Positions 54,557 to 64,000 of a stretch of DNA of 64,000 bases are shown in pieces. The position numbers were made by a program, and so were the translations under genes. The notes beneath the pieces are model-generated. The model searched no databases and was not told the origin of the DNA. It saw nothing but the letters and a program-made list of their open reading frames with translations. This DNA comes from Hemileia vastatrix (lineage: Eukaryota; Basidiomycota; Pucciniomycetes; Pucciniales; Zaghouaniaceae). The stretch is taken from assembly GCA_030280995.1 (NCBI GenBank), contig JASXTE010000012.1, positions 14,313,001-14,377,000 on the forward strand, written 5' to 3'. How positions within the stretch are numbered: the first letter of the stretch is position 1; every line of letters begins with the position of its first letter.

Positions 54557-56190
54557 TCAAACCTCAAGTAACTCCCTCTCATTAATTAACAAATTTGCTA
54601 AATATCCAGGTGAATAGCAGTTTTTTGGAAGAAAGTTGGGCACATTCAAGATACCATCTGTTGAGGCTGTCTTTTTAGTTGAGCAATCATAAAGTTTCTT
54701 CATTAAAGCCTTTTCAACATTTGAATGGGCTGTCCTTTTAGTCAAGTTGTCCATTTTATCTAAAATTTCATTGAGTTTTTGGATTTCTCCATCCAGTAAC
54801 TACTTGTTTAGGACTATTCTCTTCTGAATGGAGTGGAGCTTCTTCTAAATCAGACATGAGACTTGTATCATGAAAAAGCTCTACAAAGCCTGGCTGATCA
54901 ATGCACTATTTTCTTTCCATGTCGTAGCAGGTTTTTGAAATCTAAAATAAAATCACATTAGTAAAAGACTTTCTTTAGTTATTATGCTTTGAATAAATAT
55001 ATTTGTTTGATAACGCTTTATCTGTGCTCTTGATCTATTTTCCTTTCTACTTGCCTCAATCACCTCACTTTTTTGACCAGCCACTGTTTGAATCTCCTTT
55101 CCCTTGTTGACCACCCATTTCTCAACAATGATTATTGTAAACCTGAGTTTTTCTGAATCAATATTTTTCAATGTTGAGAGCCACTTAGTACAATGGTCTG
55201 ATACTACACTCCCCATTACTTGATTCCATAGTGACTCAGAAAAATTTTGACAGTTCCAATCAAAAGCAAGTCGACAAAATCCTTTCTCTTGAAGCTCTTG
55301 TTCCAAATTTGGTTTTACAGAGATTGGTACAGCAGCTCCTCCCTTTAGTCCTCAGGTCTCAGGTGTTGAAATAAAAGTAGCTAGATGAATTTTGGAACGT
55401 AGGAATATAGCAGTATTTGTTAAAATAAATTGATGATCATCAGCTGAAGTTGCCTGCGGTGCGTTTTGAACCTGTTTTAATGCTGTTTCAATTTTCAATA
55501 GCTTGTACTCATGCCAATTTTTCCAATCTATCAGTTCTTCATTTTTTGGGCCTATAGGAAACTCAGATACATTAATGGGTCCACCAAGACAGAACTTCAA
55601 AAAGTGATAGATATTTTGGTAAATAGAATCTGAGCTCCTTGGTACATCACACCTTGTAACTATGCTTCTAGCCATTCACAAGTTTCAGTCATTTTGAAGG
55701 GACTCAGCATCAAGTATTCTGCGCTGATCAGTAGTTCTAATTATAAGAGAGGTATTAACTGCAAATTTTTTAAAATAAAAATTGGTAAACCTATTTTAAA
55801 ACATAAAAGCATGTTGAAAAAGTTTACTCACCAGGTCCACTGGTACTGGCTGCTGGGTTAGTAAAAGCTGATCCCCCACCGCTTCCAAGAAACTAATTCA
55901 ACAACATACTAGCCCAATCATTAACTAAACTTTCTGCTTGCTGCTGAAAACTACCAGGTGTGGATTGACCATCTGTATTTGTGATATTAGAAGAGCAATC
56001 AGTTGATCAAATTTGGTGATCTGATGAATACTGAGGAGGAGGTTAGGGTTTACCTGGATTTTCACTAGGATTTTCACAGGGAGCAGGACCCGATTGAGGT
56101 GTTCTAGGATTTTTAGGGGGAGGATTATTTTTCCCCCCAACATTACTTGCTAATGGAGGATCAACCTGCATGGCATCACCAGTATTAGAC
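54557..56190 (-). pseudogene. Second gene of the Tnp2-type transposon region, unknown function, decayed
   Basis: It starts MSNTGDAMQVDPPLASNVGG just after an acceptor-like GCACAG. The first exon is Pro/Ser/Gln-rich and ends at GTGAGT (about 55834). The next exon carries a more globular part: IYQNIYHFLKFCLGGPINVSE, DWKNWHEYKLLKIETALKQV, SADDHQFILTNTAIFLRSKI, then RLAFDWNCQNFSESLWNQVM and a basic C-terminus. A last piece, DKMDNLTKRTAHSNVEKALM to LLINERELLEV, ends near 54557. There are at least four TGA stops (56007-56009, 55685-55687, 55676-55678, 55352-55354) plus one TAA and one TAG. It lies immediately downstream of, and on the same strand as, the Tnp2 gene, so it may be the second ORF of that transposon or its 3' exons. 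Function unknown. Confidence 0.5.
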
Positions 56191-56689
56191 ATTCTGTGCT
56201 TTATAAAAAATAAAACAAAAATTATTAACTTTCAGAATATAGACAAGATAATATTAAAGAGAAATTAGTTATACATTTTAATTGTGATTTTAATGAATAA
56301 AATATTTAAGCAAAAAAATTAGTGGAAAACTCAGTTTTATTGGCTTGAAAAATATGGTCCTTAGATTTTTCAACCCTGGTTCTGAACTATTTATACTATT
56401 TTTCAAGTATAGGTAGACTTTTTATAGAAAATTGAATTCCTTTTAGTTGGAATTACATTTACAATAAAATGTCACTCATAAATAGCAGGGTTTCTAAACT
56501 GTAAAAAATGCCTTTGTTATTGTTTGCTTAAACATTTATGCAAAATCTCAAAAAGTTTTATTTATTAATCTTCCATCTAGCTGTTCCAAAGATCTATTAC
56601 AAAATCTACAAATCCTCCAAATTCTTAACAATCCTAAATAATTTCAAAAATATTAACAAAAATAAAATGTCCATGTTGCTTAATTTTTT

Positions 56690-59600
56690 ACTTACTAGTG
56701 TCTGAAGTCCAACAGCAGTGATAACATTGTACTTTACTCCAAACATTCATCTTTGGTTCTGTAAAGTGGCAGCATGTCCAATAATTGAATCTTGATTGAT
56801 CACAATTTGTGTCGCTTTTTCTACTCTTACTATATGGCAATGCACTTGTGGAAATGCCTCATAGGGATCCTTTTTTGTATCTTCTGGTATAAGCTCTTTA
56901 AATGGACTAATAATTAGATAGAATTTTTCATTATTGTCCTTTGAACTAAAAAGCTGATTAATATGCCCAAACTGACTATCTTTTCCAAGGTAGAATTCAA
57001 TGGTAGAATTCTCAGAATTCTGGTCATGAGTCGTATAACGCTTTCCATGGACCAATATGCTTGCTATATTTTCAACTACCCGGTCTCTTACCTTCTCTGA
57101 TGGTAACAAAGCCTGTTTAGATGTCTCTTTTCTTAAGTGTTCCCTTACCCATTTTGTAAATAATGCCTCAGTTTAATGGAAATGTCTTTTTTTGTATTGT
57201 ACTCAATATTTTTAATATTAGATCCATACTGAGCATCATATTCAGCTTCACCTAGTTCCAATACCCTAGACTTCCGATTCCAGTGCTTGAGCATGGTCTG
57301 TGGTATTTCTTCTATGTTCAATAAAAATAAATTAGCTCATTTGCATTTTTAAGCACCCAATTACCAAACTAAATACCTGGATGATGATTGTTTTTAATTT
57401 TCAATAATATACCATTAACTCTTTCAGCAGCCCAAGTAGCCATACCTACGGGTGGACCAAAACATTTAATCATTTCTGGAAGTTGTTGTGTGAAATGCAG
57501 ATTTGGCTTAAAGCTGATATTTTTCCAACCTTCTTCCAAGCAGTTACAATACTCCAATAACAGTTGTTTTAATTCACCAACTTCATCGGCGGACACATTT
57601 TCTAAAGTCAAAAAGTTGGTAATTGAACTTAAAGTGGTGAGTGATTTAAGAAGATAATATTCTCTAGGTTTGTGGTCTGACATCACTGATGTCTTGGCTT
57701 GATTTAATTTTTCTACCCAAAGGGGGATAAGTGACAAAGGAAAGTAAACAGTATAAAGTACATGCCACTCCGCAGCTTTGAGGGAACCTGACTTTTTAGA
57801 TCCTACTTGTTTTGGCACTTGTGAAATACAGGAAGGTTTTTTTATTTGCTCGATCACATTCCACACTGCCTCTAGCCCAGTGGCAGACAATTTTGTATTT
57901 CTAGTTCTTTTGCTTTCTTTCTCTTTGCCCTTATTTTTATCTTCCTTACTTAGGGATGAATTAGATCTTTCACTTTTGGATATTCTAATACTTTTTTGCC
58001 TTAATTTATAGGTCAAATTTTGACTTCCACTTTCATAAGCATGTTTGGAGCCAAACTCTAAGGTTTGAAAGTGATGTTCAGAACTTGATTACTTTGTCCT
58101 GCTGTTTGATCCTTCCAATTCAGCTCCTCCACTATTCATTCTAAGATATTATTGTGACAGTCTTGTTGTACTTGTATATCATAGTCTTTTATGCCGTCCC
58201 ACTGGTTCAATATTATCAGCATCAGTGCTGATTAAGCTTCTTCTATGTTTTTTATATTGCTATTTTAGAAATATATCAGAACGTGCATCATAATTGTCTC
58301 TTCTTACATGCCAATTTTTTTCCTTTGTCAGTTTTTTTTCTAGGTCGATTGTGGCATTTTGTATTAGATAAAAAGTTAGACTGTGATCTTTAAGCTTTCC
58401 AAGCATCTGTGAATGCATCAAGTCAATTGAGCAATATTCCATAGGATGCCAATATAAAAGGTTATTAAGCTTGCTCCATCAAACCCCATGACTCCTAACA
58501 ATAGATACCTGCTCCCAAGGTGACTGACACTTTTTTCACTTCTCTGCCCAGTGCATATGATCTTCATGAGTACGTAAGAAAAATTTTTCAACTTGATGCT
58601 CACCGATTTCATCTTTTGAAATATGACAGACAAAGCAGAGCTTAGTGGCTGAGTGACTTGCAAAAGCAGAAATATTTTGCATCGCTGGAATCTCTCCTAT
58701 TAAAGAGAATAATGCAGACCTTATTTTTTGGCCTTGTGGATAGTGAGGTGTTTTCTCAATAAATATTTCATTCCATAGATTCTTTAGTTCATCGAAAATA
58801 GGCTTCAGAAGATGATTTATTTGTTCAGTTGTTGGCTGAGTTGGACCGGGAATAATAGCATACAAAAATAGATTTTTAGTTTTGTATGGATCTTCTGTAG
58901 GTAAGTTCATACACACCAACAAGATATTACACACAGATTTCTGATGACCTCCAATACGATTTCCACCCAGCCTTAACCATTCAACATATAAACTAAACAT
59001 TAAATCACCTCGTGTTTTTGTATATCCATTGAAACTTCTATTTTGAGTCGTAGAAATATCTGGAAAATTTTTCAATACAAGACCATCATATACATCTTTC
59101 ATCACATCCCTTTCCATGTTTTCTAGAAAATCATTTTTTTCAACCAGCATCTTGAATTTGATTAGTTTAAGCTTTCCTGAAAGCCATTCAACCAAACTGT
59201 TGTGATGAAATGTTTTATGAGGATGGTAGATTGCTTCTTCTTGTTTGTAATTAGCCAAATACAAACTTTCATCACAATTGACAGTTTCTTCTCTCTGTCC
59301 TAAATATTTCAAATAGAGCTTTCAGGATGAATAAAATGGTTGAGTACAAGATAAGATTGATTTTTGGTGTTTGGGGATATACTCATAAAGAGCAAAGCAC
59401 GTAGCACAGCATGTCTTGGTGACAAATAATGGATTGAGTTGCAATCAACTAAAAACTGTCTCTATAGAAAGGGGAATCAGGCTGATGATTCTGCTAGCAT
59501 CTAGTTTACCTACATCACTAAAAATTTTGAGTTTGTTGACTTCATTATGCAAAAATTCAGCACAACCTTCTTTGCTTAAATGATGGATAAGAGAAAGTTT

Positions 59601-59974
59601 TGCTGCTTGCCACATTATCTTTTGGCTATAAAGCTCTTCCAAATTCAAATTGTTTGTCCATGGTAGAGATTGAATTGTTTCCAAAATAGGCTTCCCCTAA
59701 GCAAAGAAAAAAATAGAGATTAATTGAAACATAATTTCTCTTTATTTACCAAATATTTATTTCTTACAAGTTCTTGGATGTTGGATCCTAAGTTAGGTGA
59801 AGCGCTGGATGTACCAACCATCTGTGCTTTGCAATTTCTTTCCTCTTCATGTTTGGAGTATGAATGAGATCTTTTGAAAGCTAAACCAACTTCAAAGCTT
59901 CCCAATGAGGTCTGATGCTTTCCTGATGAACATCCAAGCTCTTCACATTTACAAGAGCAAAAAAATGGCGGCAT
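56690..59974 (-). pseudogene. Tnp2-type (CACTA/En-Spm group) transposase, decayed
   Basis: The gene starts MPPFFCSCKCEELGC, a Cys-rich N-terminus, followed by an intron (about 59767-59699) and a C-x2-C pair in KTCCATCFALYEYIP. The Tnp2 core follows: DLMFSLYVEWLRLGGNRIGG, NLPTEDPYKTKNLFLYAIIP, the PAMQNISAFASHSATKLCFV C-x2-C block, then GVxWSKLNNLLYWHP and YCSIDLMHSQMLGK, where x is TGA (58479-58481) at a position that is Arg in Tnp2 proteins. The later part has SLKAAEWHVLYTVYFPLSL, NLHFTQQLPEMIKCFGPPVG and AERVNGILLKIKNNHH, and a final exon IPQTMLKHWNRKSRVLELG to GHAATLQNQR. Many stops, mostly TGA, make it inactive. I did not find CACTA...TAGTG termini. Confidence 0.8.
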
Positions 59975-61021
59975 TTTAAGACTTCTGGATATAAGAAACA
60001 TGTTACTGGATGGTAGCAATTGAACAAAATATTTATTTATTGTGAAGCACTTACTAAAATAAGCTAGTTTTTATGTCTCAAGAAGTTTATCAACAAGTTG
60101 GTTACCATCAATTTCTTTGAATTTTTGTTCAATGCATATCAACCATGCATTAAGTAGGTATCCATACTGTGCATCAGCAAAAAGTTTCAGACTCGCTACA
60201 TTTTACAATGTTGCATACATGTTTATCAAACAGCTTATTTTGCACAAAGCATAATACTATAAGAGAATAAAAGTTGATCACATTTTTAAATATAGGAGAA
60301 ACTATGATATATCTTGAATCAAAATAATACTATTTAATTTATAATAATAAAGTTATTTAAGTGTTGTGGTTTTTTTTTCTACAATCACCTGCATTAATAA
60401 AATTCTGCCAAGTAACAGAAAGTTTTTCACTAATAATCACTATAAGATATAAAAAAATTTAAAATATTTATTTTTCACAATATAGAATTACAGTCTGAAA
60501 AATAAATATTTTTTCAACAAAATATATTAATTTAAAATTTTTAAATCTAAGAGGTCATCAAAGTAAAGCTTCCAGAATCCAAAAAACAGAATATTTACAT
60601 TAAGTTGCTTATTCCAAACTCTGAAAAATTGGTATGGTTTCCGAGTAATCTTTGTAAATAAACTATATACATACTAATAAGGTGTTAATATTAATTTTTA
60701 AAATAAGTTTTTCAGCACAATCAACCAGCTCAAATAAGGTCATTATTTGCATTAAAATAATATCAAAATAAGTTGGAAAATCGAAATAATTCTGCATTAT
60801 ATATTTACCCGTTTATCATGCAATAATTTTCTATTACAGCTGAGTTATTTCCTTTTGAATTAATTATGAACATACATAGATATCCATATTTTATAGAGAA
60901 AGATATTCATGAGAAAGCTCATCTGTCTGTCCACTCAACTCTTCATTATTAATTATTTTCAAAATAAAAAACTTATTATAGTAGTGTTTTTGTTGCCATA
61001 TACTTTCAAAATTTTATATTT
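59975..61021. other. AT-rich spacer, no gene recognised
   Basis: This would contain the upstream region of the Tnp2 gene and the start of the next plus-strand gene. No element ends or RNA genes are visible. Confidence 0.5.
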
Positions 61022-62047
61022 TTGTTCATTTTGCTTTTCATAACGTATATGATGAGCTCTATTTGTTCTTATTTTCATCAGGGAAAAATACATACTAATA
61101 CCCGTGTACTTAATAAAAGATTCAATGATATACTCCCTCAATCAACTTCTCATTTTTGCAGGTCTATTTACAATTTCTGTTGTGTGCTTTTAAATATTTC
61201 ACCTCAGTCTAATGAATGGATGCTGAACCTCACCGAAGAACAACTACATAGGTTTTTATTGCTCAATATAAGCTCTCTCAACATTGATATTAATTTGCCA
61301 TATCCTGAAAGAAATTATCATGTTTCTGAACAAATCCCTGCTATATTCCACAATTCTTTTATACACTTTCTTCATCAATGCATCTTTCCTGGAAAAACAT
61401 TTGCTTGGAATCTTGATTGGTTTCACAAGTGGAATCAAGTTTTGGCAAAAATTATCATTAAGCACTGGGATAAAGCTTTGGAAAATAATTATTTGGTTTC
61501 TTATTCAATGGACTCTACTCATATTTTCTACCTAAATCAAATGGGTGCTCTTTACTGCTGGTTTATAGGTTATTCTGATAAATTACAACTCTGAAAAGAT
61601 TCTGATAGTTTCCGTGAAATAGTTAAAATAAGAAAGTATAAATATAAAATAAAAAAGAAAGTTAGAACTAATATTTTTATCTTATTTTTTACACAAGCTT
61701 ATATAAATTTGACAATCTTTTTCAGAATTCTTTTAACCGAACTCACCTTCTTAAACAACTTCCAAGTGGTGAAATCTATGAGAATCTTTTCAAAAACGTC
61801 AAATGTTGCTCAGACACTGAAATTGATGATGAAGGTTCTTTTAAGTGGATTTTATTGCCATGGAGATCTGAAGAATTCTCAAGACTTGCACAAAATCTTG
61901 ACCAGAAATACATTCAAATCCGAGAAAATTCCTCTTATTCAGGAGAAATACTTAAGAACTTGGCATTATATGATAGATTAAATTTGGTATCCTCAATTAA
62001 GACTCACTTTAATTCTTTTCCAGTCCCCAGGGGTTTGCCAAGTGACT
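61022..62047 (+). pseudogene. Unknown two-exon gene, decayed
   Basis: The first exon translates to a 190-codon open stretch with HTNTRVLNKRFNDILPQSTS, NEWMLNLTEEQLHRFLLLNI, FPGKTFAWNLDWFHKWNQVL and SMDSTHIFYLNQMGALYCWF. It is then closed by TGA (61592-61594), but the frame continues as KDSDSFREI. A second exon after TTTTTCAG (61725) reads NSFNRTHLLKQLPSGEIYEN, GSFKWILLPWRSEEFSRLAQ and VSSIKTHFNSFPVPRGLPSD and stops at 62047. The hydrophobic N-terminus before QGKIHTNTR may be intron. It looks like a real, once-conserved protein whose family I cannot name. It lies between the Tnp2 and SNF2 relics. Confidence 0.5.
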
Positions 62048-62515
62048 GATATTCTTCATTATAACTTGCTTCTCTTAATCCTCAACAATTAAGACTTCTT
62101 AATTGTCAAGCCCCAATAAACATTTTCTACATACTTGAACAAATTTAAAATTATAATGTGAGTTATTGATGAACTCCCTAATCAATAATCTAGCAGACTC
62201 ATATTCCTTGTTTCCAATTTTTGGGACACTTAGCCTTAAAAAATTAGAACAGATAAATTTTTTTAGCTATGATGCAACTTAATTTAAAGAAAATTTCACA
62301 TACATTGATAGCTCAATCTTTTTTCATTTTATCTTATAAATTCTGAATTCAAGACTTCTGCTTAAAAAATACTTGAGTACATGAACTTCATTTTTTTGGC
62401 CCATTATATACAGACAATCAACTGCTTGCTGTTCAAATTCTGGATTCTAATTAGGCTCCTGTTTCAATATTTTAAACAAATTCTCTTTTCAAACTTTTTT
62501 ATTTCAATATAAGAC
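62048..62515. other. AT-rich spacer, no gene recognised
   Basis: Between the 3' ends of the convergent plus-strand unknown gene and the SNF2 relic. No feature is supported, although downstream helicase exons may lie here undetected. Confidence 0.4.
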
Positions 62516-62518
62516 TCT

Positions 62519-64000
62519 TTGACTTACCATTATATATACATTTTTTGCACACCTCAAGTCTATTCCAACTCCTTCAGCCTTGATTGTACAAAGAAAAACT
62601 TGACATCTTTCATCATTTTTGAATTTGTCCAGATTTTCATCCCTTTTTTTCATGGTCAACTTTCCTACAAGCTCTTTGTAGCTAATTCCATGGTCATCTA
62701 AAGCCTTTTTTATACTGTTTCAATGGATAGAATATTGAAATGTTGTTTAAGATAAAAATAAGTTATTGAGATAATTAATAGAATCCCTTAAATTTCCAAA
62801 AAGTCTGCATATTCTGAAAATACTACAGCCTTGGGACAAATTATCCCCCTTTCTCCCCTTAAGAGAATTTCTAAATGACTGATTAGATGTTTAGTCTTTT
62901 CTGAATGTTTCCATGTGAAAGGAAATTTTGGAGGTTGATCTGGGTTTTTGTAGACAGGGTGGTTACAAAATTGCTGTAAAATTGACAGTTCTCAGAGAAA
63001 CTCAGCTAAGTCCCAAGGGAGGTTGGTGTTTCAAGAAGGCCCATAATACTCTGAAAAATGTTCTTGAAGCTTTGTAAGTTTTGAGTGCCAAGGTTCTGAT
63101 AATTCTACAGATATTCCTTGCTCAATTTTTCAAGGAAATGATAAGATTGCTTCTTTAGTCCTCCACAGGCATATGACATTCATGAGAGTATTTATCAATT
63201 TTATTGAGCTAGAGCTTCCTCTGTTTAAGCCATTCATAAGAAAATTAATCCACAACCAGTTTTCTTGCCATCTTTTGATTCTGAGGAATGTTATAAGGCT
63301 TTGAAGATCAGTTGTCCGGTTCTGAAGTGGCGTCCCTGTCAAGCATAGTTGATACTCAGCCTCCAAGGCCAATATATTCTGATTCTTGTGCAACTGGGGA
63401 TTCTTGATCAAACTTTTAAATTATGTTAAAAATTTCATCAGCTTTTATAATATTATGTTCAAAATTTTTATTAATTCAAATGAATTCTTACTGAACCTCA
63501 TCTAAAACTATTCTGTACCAAATGAGTTTATGAGTTACTGGCGGAATAGGTTGAGGAGTTTTCTTTGAAGAAGATGGACTTGCTGTCTCCTAGGCAGTCA
63601 AAACAACTAGTTGGTTCTGAAGCTCCTTAAAATTAATTTTCTTTGAATCCTTCCCATAAAGAACCTTGAAAGGTAGTGCATTATCTTCAAAGTGAATTCT
63701 TATTTCATTGACCCAGTTTGATAATGTTGCAAGTGGTAAAATGATGAGAGTTGCTGATGTCCTATCTTTTTCTTGTCCACCACCCATGATTTGGAATTAT
63801 CTGGCTTCACTTTCAGTTGCAGTAATTAGGCCAAGAATTGAGAGGGTCTTTCCCAAGCCCATATCATCAGCTAGAATTGAACCAATTCCTGCAGAGGATA
63901 ACTCTTCTTCAAGAAAATTTTCATAATAGTTATTAGAACCTACTCTCAGCCAGCTGTTTTCTGCATGCCTCCACAGGTTTTCTAAATTTTTTGGATAAGT
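62519..64000 (-). pseudogene. SNF2-family ATPase (Rad5/Rad16-like), decayed, runs off the window
   Basis: The minus-strand gene enters at the window end. Motifs in order: SILADDMGLGKTLSILGLIT (Walker A, about 63848-63871), LIILPLATLSNWVNEI (motif Ia), RIVLDEVH split by an intron (about 63498-63415; DEVH box), SLIKNPQ, LCLTGTPLQNRTTDLQSL (motif III), QQFCNHPVYKNP, KAVVFSEYADFLE, and the C-terminal helicase block FKNDERCQVFLCTIKAEGVG near 62560-62610, followed by a GTAAGT donor. Such proteins remodel chromatin or act in DNA damage tolerance. Stops at TAG (after VVLTA, about 63588), TGA (63130-63132) and TGA (63031-63033), plus frame changes, mark it as inactive. The N-terminus lies outside the window. 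Confidence 0.85.

Overview
The window looks like a stretch of an AT-rich, transposon-filled fungal nuclear genome, most probably a basidiomycete and plausibly a rust fungus (Pucciniales). The reasons are short GT-AG introns (55-100 bp), a Ty3/gypsy chromovirus with a C-terminal chromodomain, a Tet-like 2OG-Fe(II) oxygenase relic, a Tnp2-type (CACTA) transposase relic, and gene families eroded mainly by TGA stops. The organism is an inference from gene content. I see no intact host gene, rRNA, complete tRNA or CRISPR array.

Layout. 1-1886 is AT-rich DNA without genes. 1887-2147 is a small PIF/Harbinger-like MITE. 2241-3953 is a solo-LTR-like element (copy A of a four-member family). 4117-12603 is a nearly intact gypsy chromovirus (Gypsy-1, minus strand; TSD CACTC; 775-bp LTRs) with gag, pol and an extra plus-strand Cys-rich gene. 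12604-15352 and 22501-22788 hold a coiled-coil gene remnant and LTR-like copy B. Copy B is split by a 7.1-kb Harbinger-like transposon (15356-22497) that contains a DDE transposase, a Tet-like dioxygenase relic, a Myb/SANT-like partner and a 1.1-kb C-rich/G-rich foldback. 22789-35830 is an old gypsy pol (Gypsy-3, plus strand) split by LTR-like copy C (24032-26413) and by Gypsy-2 (27334-35669, TSD TATTA), a decayed relative of Gypsy-1. 36712-40223 is a second, shortened Harbinger-like element that keeps a piece of the same Tet-like gene. 40428-40920 is a regular array of eleven short hairpins. 42734-44911 is an unknown gene split by solo LTR copy D (TSD AAAAC). 47670-49862 is an unknown decayed multi-exon gene. 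51163-53760 is a satellite made of 22 palindromes whose spacers occur in both orientations. 54557-59974 holds a second-ORF-like gene and a Tnp2 transposase, both minus strand and decayed. 61022-62047 is an unknown decayed gene. The window ends in a decayed SNF2-family ATPase (minus strand).

How it fits together. The nesting gives an order of events: Gypsy-3 is older than copy C and Gypsy-2, copy B is older than the 7.1-kb Harbinger, and Gypsy-1 with nearly identical LTRs is among the youngest. Premature stops across unrelated genes are predominantly TGA, some at sites where a conserved Arg is expected, and the Gypsy-1/Gypsy-2 comparison shows many CG-to-TG/CA changes. This fits decay of methylated CpG. 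The features most worth follow-up are the hairpin array at 40.4-40.9 kb, the palindromic flip-flop satellite at 51-54 kb, the Tet-like gene carried by a Harbinger-like family, and the antisense Cys-rich gene conserved in both chromovirus copies.
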